Both the position numbers and the translations under genes were made by a program. From JBMOKT01 sp049323895 (lineage in GTDB: Bacteria; Bacillota; Peptococcia; Peptococcales; BICA1-8): 64,000 nucleotides of DNA. Each line of letters starts with the position of its first letter. Position 1 is the first letter of the stretch. The stretch spans positions 1-64,000 of the forward strand of contig JBMOKT010000012.1 of assembly GCA_049323895.1 (NCBI GenBank). Direction: 5' to 3'. The notes beneath the pieces are model-generated. The model made no database searches and had not been told where the DNA came from. It was given only the letters and a program-made list of their open reading frames with translations. Below are positions 10,015-18,612 of the stretch, in pieces.

Positions 10015-11982
10015 CTACAAATTCGCTATCCCTAATTCCTGATACAAGTTTTGTGTAGCAGTTTCCCTTTGATGTTCTGCCCTTCTTACCGCTTCTTTGT
10101 AAGCCTCTTCTTTTTCTATTATGCGTTCGGCCAAACTGGCTTGCTCCTGAATATTAACTCTTGGAATCATCAGTCCTTCTAAATTACCGGGATTTATTAC
10201 ATTTACTGATGTTCCTGTTTGCAAACCTTCCAAAAATGTTTTTCCTAAAGGACTATCTAAGTAAAATTTAAGTATATAGGGGTTGTATCTGTTCTTTTTT
10301 AGCCTTATCACCACGAGATTACCCGATGCAATAGTTGGAGGCATATCTGCTTCTACTACTGCAGATTTAATAACAGTCCCTCTTGCTGATAAAACAACAT
10401 CTCCTTCTTTAACTACATATTTTTTTACCCACCGTTGTTGGGGTTCCACCAATAAATTATTATCTAGATTAATCACATCTTCATTGATATCACTTAGGCT
10501 TAAAATATAATGGCTCTTGTCTCTTCCCTTTTTAGCACTTTCAAAAGTTTCTTTCGGTATCTGCACACCTCTGAAAATCTTTTGTGCTACTTCTTTTAGT
10601 TCAAGCATATCAGTCAATTTATCTTTTAAAGCCTCTATTTTCAGGTACTCAACTAGATTAAGGTTATATTCATGTTTCCTAACAGTTTCGTTGGTAATAA
10701 ACTGACTAATATCTTCTTGACATAGGCCCTTGTGGTATATATCGGCTATATAATCCAATTGATCATCACTAAATACTTTTTGGCCTTTTTCTTTTTCTAT
10801 TTCCATACGACTAGCATCAATTAAAAGTATTTTCCCTTTTCTATTTAACGGTTTATCTTTGTTGAAAATTATAATATTAACTGGAATGTTTGAAGTAGCA
10901 TACAGGCTATCGGGAAGTTCAATAATACATTCAATCAAATCATCTTCTACGATACCTTGTCTAATTTTATATTCATTCGATCTGAACAGGGGTCCTTTCG
11001 GAATCGTAACAATTGCTTTTCCACTATTCTTTAATGATGCTAAGATATGCTGTATTAATGCCCATTCAGCAAAACTTTTGCTAGGTATACCATATTTAAA
11101 CCTATCATACAATTCATGAACCGCTTCTTCGTATCCCCAAGACTTTAACCCAAAAGGAATATCAGATACTATGTAGTCCATTTTAAGCAGTGAATTTCCT
11201 TCGATAAACTTTGGGTCTCTTATGGAGTCACCTAATCTAATATCGAAATCCCTAATACCATTTAGAAGAAAACTAAGTTTGGCTAATAAGTAAGTTCTTC
11301 TATTTATCTCCTGCCCAAATAATTTAATATCTCCCTGATTGTTATGCAATTTAACCATTCTTTTGTATATATCTATTAAACTACCACCCACACCTAAGAA
11401 GGAATCTGCTATTGAAAAACTATCTTGTACCCTAACAAGTTTAGTCATAAGTTTACTTATACTGTCAGGCGTGAACTGTTCTCCCTCTTTTTTAAATAAC
11501 AATTCCATTACTTTTCGAATGAAATTACCGACCGTATCTTTATCCATTTCAGTAATTGAAAATAGTCTTTGATACTTTTCAAAATGACTCCAACAGACCT
11601 TGGCTGGTATTTGGTCTATTCTATAGAAGCAGAGTTCTGAAAAGATACCTTCAAATTCCGGATTCTTATCTTCTATTTCTTGCCCCAATTTCATCAACTG
11701 ATGAAGGAAATTTATAGTCATTCCGTCAATGTTCTTAAACCTATTAATGTCTTGAATAATCCAATTATATTGTTCTTTAGTTGCATCTAACCAAACAATA
11801 GTAAACAAGCCTAAGTTAAGCAGCAATCCATCTTCATAGCCAATAATCCCTTTAAAATCATCATTCAATTGATATGTAAGTCTATACAAATTTTTATCGA
11901 TATCATTCATTAAGACTTCAGACATCCCTTTCATTAGGTTTTTGCAATACCTATTTTGTAGACTCCAAAAAAATATATGCAT
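10015..11982 (-). CDS. N6-methylase/specificity fusion, degenerate motifs
   Basis: About 655 residues joining a HsdM-like methylase region to a C-terminal HsdS-like target-recognition domain with the segment VVKEGDVVLSARGTV. The SAM motif is DSFLGVGGSLID rather than DPxxGSGG. The catalytic motif, normally NPPF, reads SDIPFG, so both the asparagine and the first proline are changed; activity is doubtful. It is the first gene of the operon, 34 bp before hsdM. No good ribosome binding site precedes the ATG at 11982, and starts at 11934, 11925 or 11910 are also possible. It may be an inactive paralogue, a regulator, or a separate modification enzyme. Confidence 0.78.
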   Translation of the reverse strand: MHIFFWSLQNRYCKNLMKGMSEVLMNDIDKNLYRLTYQLNDDFKGIIGYEDGLLLNLGLFTIVWLDATKEQYNWIIQDINRFKNIDGMTINFLHQLMKLGQEIEDKNPEFEGIFSELCFYRIDQIPAKVCWSHFEKYQRLFSITEMDKDTVGNFIRKVMELLFKKEGEQFTPDSISKLMTKLVRVQDSFSIADSFLGVGGSLIDIYKRMVKLHNNQGDIKLFGQEINRRTYLLAKLSFLLNGIRDFDIRLGDSIRDPKFIEGNSLLKMDYIVSDIPFGLKSWGYEEAVHELYDRFKYGIPSKSFAEWALIQHILASLKNSGKAIVTIPKGPLFRSNEYKIRQGIVEDDLIECIIELPDSLYATSNIPVNIIIFNKDKPLNRKGKILLIDASRMEIEKEKGQKVFSDDQLDYIADIYHKGLCQEDISQFITNETVRKHEYNLNLVEYLKIEALKDKLTDMLELKEVAQKIFRGVQIPKETFESAKKGRDKSHYILSLSDINEDVINLDNNLLVEPQQRWVKKYVVKEGDVVLSARGTVIKSAVVEADMPPTIASGNLVVIRLKKNRYNPYILKFYLDSPLGKTFLEGLQTGTSVNVINPGNLEGLMIPRVNIQEQASLAERIIEKEEAYKEAVRRAEHQRETATQNLYQELGIANL

Positions 11983-11997
11983 AATTTTACCATTTAA

Positions 11998-12034
11998 ATA
12001 GTATCATTATTATTAGGTTTTGTAAATACCTAAT
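11998..12034 (-). promoter_or_regulatory. sigma-A promoter with inverted repeat over -35
   Basis: On the minus strand TTTACA (+ strand 12021-12026) and TACTAT (11998-12003) are separated by 17 bases, close to a vegetative consensus. A 7-bp inverted repeat, ATTAGGT/ACCTAAT at 12012-12018 and 12028-12034, straddles the -35 box and could be an operator. Transcription would begin near 11991, just before the methylase fusion gene. No regulator gene is seen next to it. Confidence 0.55.
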
Positions 12035-12427
12035 TCATTTTTTTATAACTCATATCCCTCAATTCCCCACCCAATAACCCATCTCCATTTACATATTTAT
12101 CTCTATCAAAACCGTCGTAAACCGCGCCGCGTCTGCATTTGAGCCGATGGGATAACCGACGCTTATACACCCCCCGACGTATTAATGCTTGGTATTGATT
12201 ACCTCCCGTGGGGCTTTTTTTATTTTATTTATATTTCTCTTTTTAGGCGCGATGGTTCGTTCCTTGGACACAAAAAACCCGTCGATGTTACCGGATTTCT
12301 ACTGATTACACCAACGGGTTTGACCAAACATTATTATCATTTCTGCAGACTTTATTTTGATTCACCGATCTTTATTATCATTTAACACCAAATAGCATCA
12401 TAAGTTTCACCCATTTATACTATTTAT
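12035..12427. other. spacer without a clear gene
   Basis: No convincing gene lies here. The stretch 12110-12225 is clearly richer in G and C than its surroundings. On the minus strand it reads as an open run including RRGVYKRRLSHRLKC and AVYDGFDRDKYVNGDG that ends in a stop near the promoter of the restriction operon; I cannot place it in a family and it may be the tail of a lost mobile gene. A separate inverted repeat, AAACCCGT (12275-12282) and ACGGGTTT (12314-12321), could fold as a hairpin with a 31-base loop. Confidence 0.4.
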
Positions 12428-12547
12428 TGTACAAACTCCATTCTCTATTGCAACTGACAAATCTTGTTGTTTATTGTCAAACTTTAATCAAATAATTGTC
12501 AATCTTTATTCACATATTCTCAATCTTTAATCAAACCGACAAATACA
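12428..12547 (-). mobile_element. putative right end of a Tn7-like transposon
   Basis: Reading leftward from 12547, the minus strand begins with TGT and then carries about five related ~20-22 bp units. They begin at 12543 (TTTGTCGGTTTGATTAAAGA), 12523 (TTGAGAATATGTGAATAAAG), 12502 (TTGACAATTATTTGATTAAA), 12480 (TTGACAATAAACAACAAGAT) and 12460 (TTGTCAGTTGC...). Arrays of ~22-bp TnsB sites with a TGT terminus, and GACAATAAA-like cores, are typical of Tn7 ends. The terminus lies 19 bp beyond the glmS stop codon, the classical attTn7 position. No tns genes are in the window; they and the other end would lie to the left. Confidence 0.6.
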
Positions 12548-12566
12548 ATTTATTGATTTATCCAGC

Positions 12567-14390
12567 CTATTCAACAGTAACACTTTTAGCAAGATTCCGG
12601 GGCTGATCAACATTACACCCTCTAGCCTTTGCAGTATAATAGGAAATCAACTGCAGCGGAATAACAGTCAGCACCGGTGCTACAAAGTTATAAATGTCAG
12701 GAATGTAGATAACGTCATCTACATACTTGCTTACCTCTTTATCCCCTTCTATTGCCACGGCCAATACTTCTGCATCCCTGGCCTTAACCTCTTTGATATT
12801 GGAAAGGGTTTTGTCGTAGGTGTTCTTTTGCACGCATAGGGCGATAACCGGTGTAATATCTGTTATCAAAGCTAATGTGCCGTGCTTTAGTTCGCCGGCT
12901 GCATATGCTTCGGCATGAATATAGGAGATTTCTTTAAGCTTCAGGGAGCCTTCCAGTGCTACTGCCCAGTCGAAACCTCGACCGATAAAGAACAGGTCAC
13001 TTTTATCTTTATAGCTCTCTGCAATTTCTTTATATTTAGCTTCATCACCTAATATCCTGATGGTTGCTTCGGGCAGAGCATGTAAAGCATCAATAATTAC
13101 TTTGGATTCTGCTTCGCTGACCACACCTTTTAACTGTCCGAGGTATAAGGCCAGGAGATATTCTGCTACCAGCATGGTTGTATAGGCTTTAGTGGATGCT
13201 ACTGCAATTTCCGGACCTGCCCAGATGTATACCACAAAATCTGCTTCTCGGGCAATGGAACTGCCTACCACGTTGGTAATTGCCAGCACATTGGCGCCTT
13301 TGGATTTTGCTTCTCGTAGGGCAGCCAGGGTATCGGCAGTTTCCCCCGACTGGCTTATTACTATTACTATGGTTTCTTCATCAACCAACGGTTCACGGTA
13401 GCGGAACTCAGAGGCAATATCCACTTCCACAGGTACCCGCAGCAGATTTTCAAAAATTCCCTTGCCTACTAAACCTGCATGATAGGCTGTGCCGCAGGCT
13501 ACTATATAAACCTTTTTCCATTTATTAATGGTTTCTAAAGGTAAATGAAAATCTTCGAATTTAACTTTGTTCTCCACAATCCGACCACTTAGGGTTTTTC
13601 TAAAAGCAACAGGCTGTTCATGAATTTCCTTGAGCATAAAATGCTCATATCCGCCTTTTTCGGCAGCTTCTGCATCCCAGGAGACATTGAATACTTCCTT
13701 CTCAACTATTTCCCCGGAAATGGTGAAAATGCGAACTGCCTCCGGAGTAAGAATGCAAACCTCTCCGTCATTTATTAAATAGCATTTTCTGGTACGTGCA
13801 AGAATAGCGGGAATATCTGATGCAATATAGTTTTCGTTTTCACCGATTCCAACTACTAGAGGGCTGTCTTTTCTGGCGGCCACAATCTTATTGGGCTCGT
13901 TTTTGCAGATTACTCCCAATGCATAGGAACCGTGAATTTTACCCAGTATATGGCGGATAGCTTTCTCTAAATCACCTTCATAGTAATGCTCAATCATATG
14001 GGCGATTACTTCAGTATCAGTTTCTGAAGAAAATATATGTCCTTGCTCTATTAACCATTCTTTTAATTCAAGATAGTTTTCAATAATACCATTGTGCACA
14101 ACTGCAAAGTCTTCGGAGCAACTGGTATGGGGATGGGAGTTTTCATCAGATGGTCTGCCGTGGGTCGCCCAGCGGGTATGCCCAATACCTATAGTACCCA
14201 TAGGATTATCCACTAGAAGCTTACTTTCTAAGAAGGATAATTTTCCTTGTGACTTTACAACCTGCAGCCGTCCGTCTTTTAACACTGCAACTCCAGCGGA
14301 ATCATAACCACGGTACTCCAGTTTGCGCAAGCCTTCTACCAGAATAGGAGTAGCCTCTTTCTTACCAATGTAACCAACTATACCACACAA
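12567..14390 (-). CDS. glmS: glutamine-fructose-6-phosphate aminotransferase
   Basis: GlmS, 607 residues, makes glucosamine-6-phosphate from fructose-6-phosphate and glutamine for cell wall synthesis. The N-terminus CGIVGYIG places the nucleophilic Cys at position 2 after Met removal. The two SIS sugar-isomerase domains show SQSGETADTLAAL and the ending PRNLAKSVTVE conserved in the family. The start is a TTG, eight bases after GGAGG, because only this start exposes the cysteine. A glmS ribozyme occupies the leader, so glucosamine-6-phosphate should limit its own synthesis. The 3' end appears to be the target of a Tn7-like element. Confidence 0.98.
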   Translation of the reverse strand: MCGIVGYIGKKEATPILVEGLRKLEYRGYDSAGVAVLKDGRLQVVKSQGKLSFLESKLLVDNPMGTIGIGHTRWATHGRPSDENSHPHTSCSEDFAVVHNGIIENYLELKEWLIEQGHIFSSETDTEVIAHMIEHYYEGDLEKAIRHILGKIHGSYALGVICKNEPNKIVAARKDSPLVVGIGENENYIASDIPAILARTRKCYLINDGEVCILTPEAVRIFTISGEIVEKEVFNVSWDAEAAEKGGYEHFMLKEIHEQPVAFRKTLSGRIVENKVKFEDFHLPLETINKWKKVYIVACGTAYHAGLVGKGIFENLLRVPVEVDIASEFRYREPLVDEETIVIVISQSGETADTLAALREAKSKGANVLAITNVVGSSIAREADFVVYIWAGPEIAVASTKAYTTMLVAEYLLALYLGQLKGVVSEAESKVIIDALHALPEATIRILGDEAKYKEIAESYKDKSDLFFIGRGFDWAVALEGSLKLKEISYIHAEAYAAGELKHGTLALITDITPVIALCVQKNTYDKTLSNIKEVKARDAEVLAVAIEGDKEVSKYVDDVIYIPDIYNFVAPVLTVIPLQLISYYTAKARGCNVDQPRNLAKSVTVE

Positions 14391-14410
14391 AACAAATTCC
14401 TCCTTAAGTT

Positions 14411-14592
14411 ACAGCACAACTGTATCCGGCACCCTTTGTGCCGGGAATTGCTTCCCGGTTTTATGGTGCTTCTAACGGTCATACAGTGACCGGGGAGCAT
14501 CCGCCGAATCTTCGATAAACTCCCACCTCGTCAACCAACAAATAGTGGCTAGTTGTTAGTGTAACTTCCAACCTCTAGTATGGTTCTGGCGC
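14411..14592 (-). ncRNA. glmS ribozyme/riboswitch
   Basis: The leader of glmS contains the ribozyme core in order: GCGCCAGAACC at the 5' side (cleavage expected between the A opposite 14593 and the G opposite 14592), GACGAGGTGGGAGTTTATCG, then GATTCGGCGGATGCTCCC, then stable hairpins such as CCGGGAAGCAATTCCCGG. Glucosamine-6-phosphate acts as cofactor for self-cleavage, after which the mRNA is degraded. The P1 loop contains CTAGCCACTA, the same word as the tandem array at 18536-18603. The 3' limit is approximate. Confidence 0.95.
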
Positions 14593-14772
14593 TTAATATT
14601 TACTTACATTATTTTGTGCCGTTTTTTAGATAATCTTATTTTATTAACTCCTGCTTAAAATGTTACAAAAAATTAAACTATCCTCCTTTCTTAATATTTA
14701 GCCTTTTCTAACAAATAAATTTTACTATTTAGTGATTGACTTAACAAGGGCATTTTTTACCAAAGGGAAGAG

Positions 14773-15114
14773 TCAGCTTTTTATAAGCCAGATTGAAAAG
14801 GCAATTAAGATAAATGCTATTACCACCTTGATTATGGAGACATCATCCCCAAGCAGATAAATAGAGAATGCTAGAATAAACATATAATATATAAAGGTTT
14901 GGGAGGCTATCATCAAGGGTAAATTGTTAAAAAGCTGATGTCCTTTGGTAAAGCCTATTCCTAATGAAATGTTGGCAAGAAATAAAATTGGTGCAATCAT
15001 AAGGTTATATTTGGCAACAGAGATGAAATCAGGATTAATATTTTTCACCTGCCAGGAAACTGTTGCGGCAATTATAAAAGATCCAAATACTAAAAGTCCT
15101 GCAATTAACGGCAT
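14773..15114 (-). CDS. small membrane protein, four predicted helices
   Basis: I place the start at 15114, where GGAGGTAACC stands directly before an ATG, giving 113 residues starting MPLIAGLLVFGSF. A longer reading to 15210 would run into the pyk terminator and a repeat, so it is rejected. Four hydrophobic stretches cover nearly the whole protein: the N-terminus, MIAPILFLANISLG, LMIASQTFIYYMFILAFSI and VVIAFILIAFSIWL. I do not recognise a family; the shape resembles half of a small transporter of the EamA/SMR sort, but no diagnostic motif is visible. It lies between pyk and glmS on the same strand. Confidence 0.7.
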   Translation of the reverse strand: MPLIAGLLVFGSFIIAATVSWQVKNINPDFISVAKYNLMIAPILFLANISLGIGFTKGHQLFNNLPLMIASQTFIYYMFILAFSIYLLGDDVSIIKVVIAFILIAFSIWLIKS

Positions 15115-15150
15115 GGTTACCTCCGGATGTAAGAAAAATTTTAGAAAAAA

Positions 15151-15185
15151 CGGCTTGCGCCGAGCTTTGGCGACTAGGGAAGCAA
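15151..15185 (-). repeat. dispersed intergenic repeat, copy B
   Basis: The minus strand reads TTGCTTCCCTAGTCGCC followed by AAAGCTCGGCGCAAGCCG. It matches 19436-19471 on the plus strand in CTTCC, AGTCGCC, GCTCGG and AAGCCG, in order and spacing. Both copies are in spacers. Confidence 0.55.
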
Positions 15186-15200
15186 TAAGTACAAGATTAG

Positions 15201-15244
15201 AGGGTGTCAAAAAGCAGCTAACTTTTGAAGCTTTTCAACACCCT
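15201..15244 (-). terminator. hairpin downstream of pyk
   Basis: AGGGTGTCAAAAAGC (15201-15215) pairs with GCTTTTCAACACCCT (15230-15244) at 13 of 15 positions. It begins ten bases after the pyk stop. There is no clear T-run beyond it on the minus strand, so it may stabilise the mRNA end as well as stop transcription. Confidence 0.55.
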
Positions 15245-15253
15245 TTATAAAAA

Positions 15254-17005
15254 TTACATTACCTTAGTCCTGCCTCGATAAATAACTCCCCTAACAACAT
15301 CTATAGTTATTAAAGTGCCGGTTGGCAGCTTTTCAGTTGCATTTTCAACCCCTACAATAACAGGCTTACCCAAGTTCAAACAGACAATTGCGGCATGGGA
15401 GGTCAATCCTCCCTCTTCAGTAATTACTGCTGCTGCCTTCTCCATGGCAGGTACATACTGGGCATCAGTTCCCTTTACAACAAGAATCTCATCAGGTTGA
15501 ATTTCGGTGATTGCCTGCTGACTGGAGTTAGCTACCTGGACTGTCCCTGTTGCACTCCCGCGCCCGATTCCTGTCCCTTGGGCTAATATTTGTCCCACCA
15601 CCTCGACTTTAAGGAGGTTGGTTGTGCCTGGGACCCCTACCGGCACACCGGCTGTAATTACTACTAAATCACCATTTTTAATTAACTCTGCCTTTAGGGA
15701 AGCATTAATGGATTGTTCAATCATGGCATCGGTGCCTTCAGTCTCAGGAGCATAAATTGGTTCTACTCCCCATACCAATAAAAGCTTTCTCTGAGCAGCT
15801 GCCCGTGGTGTTACAGCAATTATCCTGGATTTGGGACGATATTTTGAAACCATTCTGGCAGTTGACCCTGATTCTGTAGCGGTAATAATTGCTGCCGCTC
15901 CCAGGTTTTGCGCTGTTGTACATGTTGCATGGCTTATGGCATCGGTAGTGGTCTGCCTCGTTACAATACCCCTTAGGGTTGTGATACTTTCATATTTAAG
16001 TGCTGTCTCTGCCCGTTCTGCTATCCTGGCCATGGTTTTTACAGATTCAATAGGATATTTTCCAGCGGCAGTTTCACCTGAAAGCATGATGGCATCTGTT
16101 CCGTCTAGAATAGCGTTGGCTACATCACTGGCCTCTGCTCTAGTTGGCCGCGGATTTCTAATCATGGAGTCCAGCATCTGGGTTGCAGTAATAACAGGTT
16201 TTCCGACCCGGTTGCATTTTTCTATCATCATTTTTTGAATAATAGGCACTTCCTCGGCCGGTATTTCTACTCCCAGATCCCCACGGGCAACCATCAAACC
16301 ATCAGATACTTCAAGTATCTCGGAAATATTTACTACACCCTGGTGGTTTTCTATTTTAGAAATAATGTGGATATCCGCCTTATGCTGTTCAAGAATCTTT
16401 CTTATTTCCAAAACATCTGCTGCACTTCTTATAAAGGAGGCTGCGATGAAATCTACACCCTGTTCAATGCCGAATTTAATATCGGAAATATCTTTTTCTG
16501 TAATTGCCGGTAGGTTTATATCCACCCCGGGGACATTGACTCCTTTTCTATTGCTTAATTCCCCTCCATTGAGTATTTCACAAATAATTTCTGTATCATT
16601 AGTCTCAATTACCCTTAATGCCATTAGCCCGTCATCCAGGAGAATCTGGCATCCTGGTTCAACATCTTGGGGCAAGCCTTTGTAGTTAACGTGTATTCTT
16701 TCAACTGTTCCTTCAATTTCTTCTGTGGTTAAAGTAATTTTTTTTCCTGTTTCTAAAGTAATCTTTCCTTCTTTTAAAATACCTGTTCTAATTTCCGGAC
16801 CTTTAGTATCCAGCATAATTGCCACAGAGCGATTGGTCTTTTTCACTGCTTCCCTGATGTTTTTAATCCTCTGCCCGTGTTCCTCATGGGTTCCATGGGA
16901 AAAATTTAGCCTTGCTACATTCATCCCACCCTCAATCAACTCACACAATCTCTCTATGGATTCACTGGCTGGTCCAATGGTACATACTATTTTTGTCCTC
17001 CTCAT
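15254..17005 (-). CDS. pyk: pyruvate kinase with C-terminal PEP-utilising domain
   Basis: Pyruvate kinase makes pyruvate and ATP from phosphoenolpyruvate and ADP in the last step of glycolysis. It begins RRTKIVCTIGPASES and shows NFSHGTHEEH, MLDTKGPEIRTG, the active-site lysine region IISKIENHQG, and MVARGDLGVE. At 583 residues it is ~110 longer than the short form; the extra C-terminal domain has the phosphohistidine-domain motif EGGLTSHAAIV and is the form known from Geobacillus and other Firmicutes. It follows pfkA by 15 bases, so the two steps are co-expressed. Confidence 0.97.
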   Translation of the reverse strand: MRRTKIVCTIGPASESIERLCELIEGGMNVARLNFSHGTHEEHGQRIKNIREAVKKTNRSVAIMLDTKGPEIRTGILKEGKITLETGKKITLTTEEIEGTVERIHVNYKGLPQDVEPGCQILLDDGLMALRVIETNDTEIICEILNGGELSNRKGVNVPGVDINLPAITEKDISDIKFGIEQGVDFIAASFIRSAADVLEIRKILEQHKADIHIISKIENHQGVVNISEILEVSDGLMVARGDLGVEIPAEEVPIIQKMMIEKCNRVGKPVITATQMLDSMIRNPRPTRAEASDVANAILDGTDAIMLSGETAAGKYPIESVKTMARIAERAETALKYESITTLRGIVTRQTTTDAISHATCTTAQNLGAAAIITATESGSTARMVSKYRPKSRIIAVTPRAAAQRKLLLVWGVEPIYAPETEGTDAMIEQSINASLKAELIKNGDLVVITAGVPVGVPGTTNLLKVEVVGQILAQGTGIGRGSATGTVQVANSSQQAITEIQPDEILVVKGTDAQYVPAMEKAAAVITEEGGLTSHAAIVCLNLGKPVIVGVENATEKLPTGTLITIDVVRGVIYRGRTKVM

Positions 17006-17020
17006 GTAATCACTCCTAAT

Positions 17021-17980
17021 TTATATTGATAAAATCCCTGCTAAGTTATAGGACTCTATATCCAATGTCTTCCTGGCTGCAACAGCTTCTTCTAATGGAA
17101 CAGCCACCATTTTATTCCCCACTATACCTGTCATAAGTCTAGACTTGCCTTGGACCAGGAGCTTAACGGCAAGACCGCCCATCTTACTGGCGATTACCCT
17201 ATCTAATGCAGTTGGAGCTCCACCCCGCTGAATATGACCTAAAACTGTTACCCTTGTCTCCAAAGCTATCCGCTTTTCAATTTCTTCACTTACTTTATAG
17301 GCAGACTGCACACCCTCTGCAACAATAATGATACTGTGCCTTTTACCTCTATTTATCCCCCGTTTAAGTCTATCTACTACCTCATCGTAGTCAGGTTCTA
17401 TCTCGGGAACAAGTATAGACTCTGCCCCACCGGCCAAACCGGCTTCTAAGGCAATCCATCCAGAATTACGTCCCATAACCTCTACTAAAAATATTCTTTC
17501 ATGGGAGGTAGCCGTATCCCTTATCCTATTTATAGCATCTACAACTGTATTTACAGCCGTATCACAACCAATGGTTAAATCTGTTCCTTGGATATCATTA
17601 TCGATAGTCCCAGGTATACCAATTACTGGTATCCCAAGTTTGTCCAGCTCTATGGCTCCTCGAAATGAACCGTCTCCTCCAATGACAACCAGACCTTCGA
17701 TTCCTAGTTTGGTTAAATTGTCGAAAGCCTTTTTCCTGCCTGCTGGTTCCATGAACTCCTTGCTGCGGGCTGTATGTAATACTGTCCCGCCCCGCTGGAT
17801 AATATCAGCCACAGACCCTAAGTCCATCTGATGTACTGAACCTTCGATTAAACCAGCATAACCCCTCTCGATACCAATTACCTCTAGATTATGATAGATA
17901 GCTGTTCTGACTACCGCTCTAATAGCGGCATTCATTCCTGGTGCATCTCCACCACTAGTTAAAACGGCAACTTTCTTCAC
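17021..17980 (-). CDS. pfkA: ATP-dependent 6-phosphofructokinase
   Basis: PfkA phosphorylates fructose-6-phosphate, the committed step of glycolysis. Motifs seen are KKVAVLTSGGDAPGMNAAIRA at the N-terminus, VIGGDGSFRGA (ATP site), GIPGTIDNDIQGTD (catalytic Asp) and EVMGRNSGWIA. The GTG at 17980 is the better start: GGAGGAG stands seven bases before it and gives 319 residues, the length of the Geobacillus enzyme. A TTG 15 bases upstream overlaps the ribosome binding site. The gene is followed directly by pyk. Confidence 0.97.
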   Translation of the reverse strand: MKKVAVLTSGGDAPGMNAAIRAVVRTAIYHNLEVIGIERGYAGLIEGSVHQMDLGSVADIIQRGGTVLHTARSKEFMEPAGRKKAFDNLTKLGIEGLVVIGGDGSFRGAIELDKLGIPVIGIPGTIDNDIQGTDLTIGCDTAVNTVVDAINRIRDTATSHERIFLVEVMGRNSGWIALEAGLAGGAESILVPEIEPDYDEVVDRLKRGINRGKRHSIIIVAEGVQSAYKVSEEIEKRIALETRVTVLGHIQRGGAPTALDRVIASKMGGLAVKLLVQGKSRLMTGIVGNKMVAVPLEEAVAARKTLDIESYNLAGILSI

Positions 17981-18032
17981 TACGCACTCCTCCAAACAAA
18001 TACGATTAATAACCTATTGACCATTTCAGATC

Positions 18033-18233
18033 TTATTTTGTCATCGCACTGCTTAATATTTCATGGGCTTCCTCTATCTCTGATTCTGGCACGAGAATTT
18101 CTACCGAACCCGAATCACCTAGATGGGGTACCCCTGAGGAACGCAAATTCACAAGCACCCCTTCAGCAACAAGGATTTGCTTTAATTGTTCTGCAATTAT
18201 TCTATTTGGAGCAATATAAACAACTGTCCACAT
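18033..18233 (-). CDS. DUF2007 family protein
   Basis: A 66-residue protein, MWTVVYIAPNRIIAEQLKQI, ending VPESEIEEAHEILSS. It fits DUF2007, a small alpha/beta fold sometimes labelled a putative signal-transducing protein and related to the PII-like fold. It precedes pfkA by about 50 bases on the same strand, which suggests co-transcription with glycolytic genes. No function is proven for the family. Confidence 0.8.
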   Translation of the reverse strand: MWTVVYIAPNRIIAEQLKQILVAEGVLVNLRSSGVPHLGDSGSVEILVPESEIEEAHEILSSAMTK

Positions 18234-18535
18234 TTCTGTTGATCCTCCCCAAATTAAAATACATTAAACTATATTATCTAAAGTGATAAGCTACAAGTAA
18301 AAACTGCACGTCCGTGCTGAAGCTTATTGGTTATATATTATCTCCGTGCTAAAATGCTACCGGTTTATTCGGTGTCACGGTGGCACATCCCGATAAATCG
18401 AATTCATCGTGGCACGTCAAGAAAGCTAACTTTTATGGTTGCACGAACTTGAATTATCAAATGGATTGCGTAAACGACACGGAGGTCGTTCCCCTACATA
18501 CAACCTCAACCAATTAACCTTTACCTAGTTTACGT
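18234..18535. other. spacer with no gene seen
   Basis: No coding sequence or known RNA is recognised. The text contains several variations on CGTGGCAC/GGTGGCAC and CACGTC/CACGAAC (about 18303-18450), suggesting decayed hairpin repeats, and leads into a tandem array. Confidence 0.4.
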
Positions 18536-18603
<68 letters not shown>

Positions 18604-18612
18604 ACAATTATA

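Noticed and set aside
12275..12321. Terminator in the spacer left of glmS
   Set aside because: Eight-base arms with a 31-base loop and no T-run; too weak to call.
12185..12385. Plus-strand open frame of 66 codons
   Set aside because: No ribosome binding site, composition unlike a protein, and it runs across an inverted repeat near the transposon end.
1..12547. Prophage
   Set aside because: No integrase, capsid, portal, terminase or lysis gene is visible; the content is restriction and transposon related.
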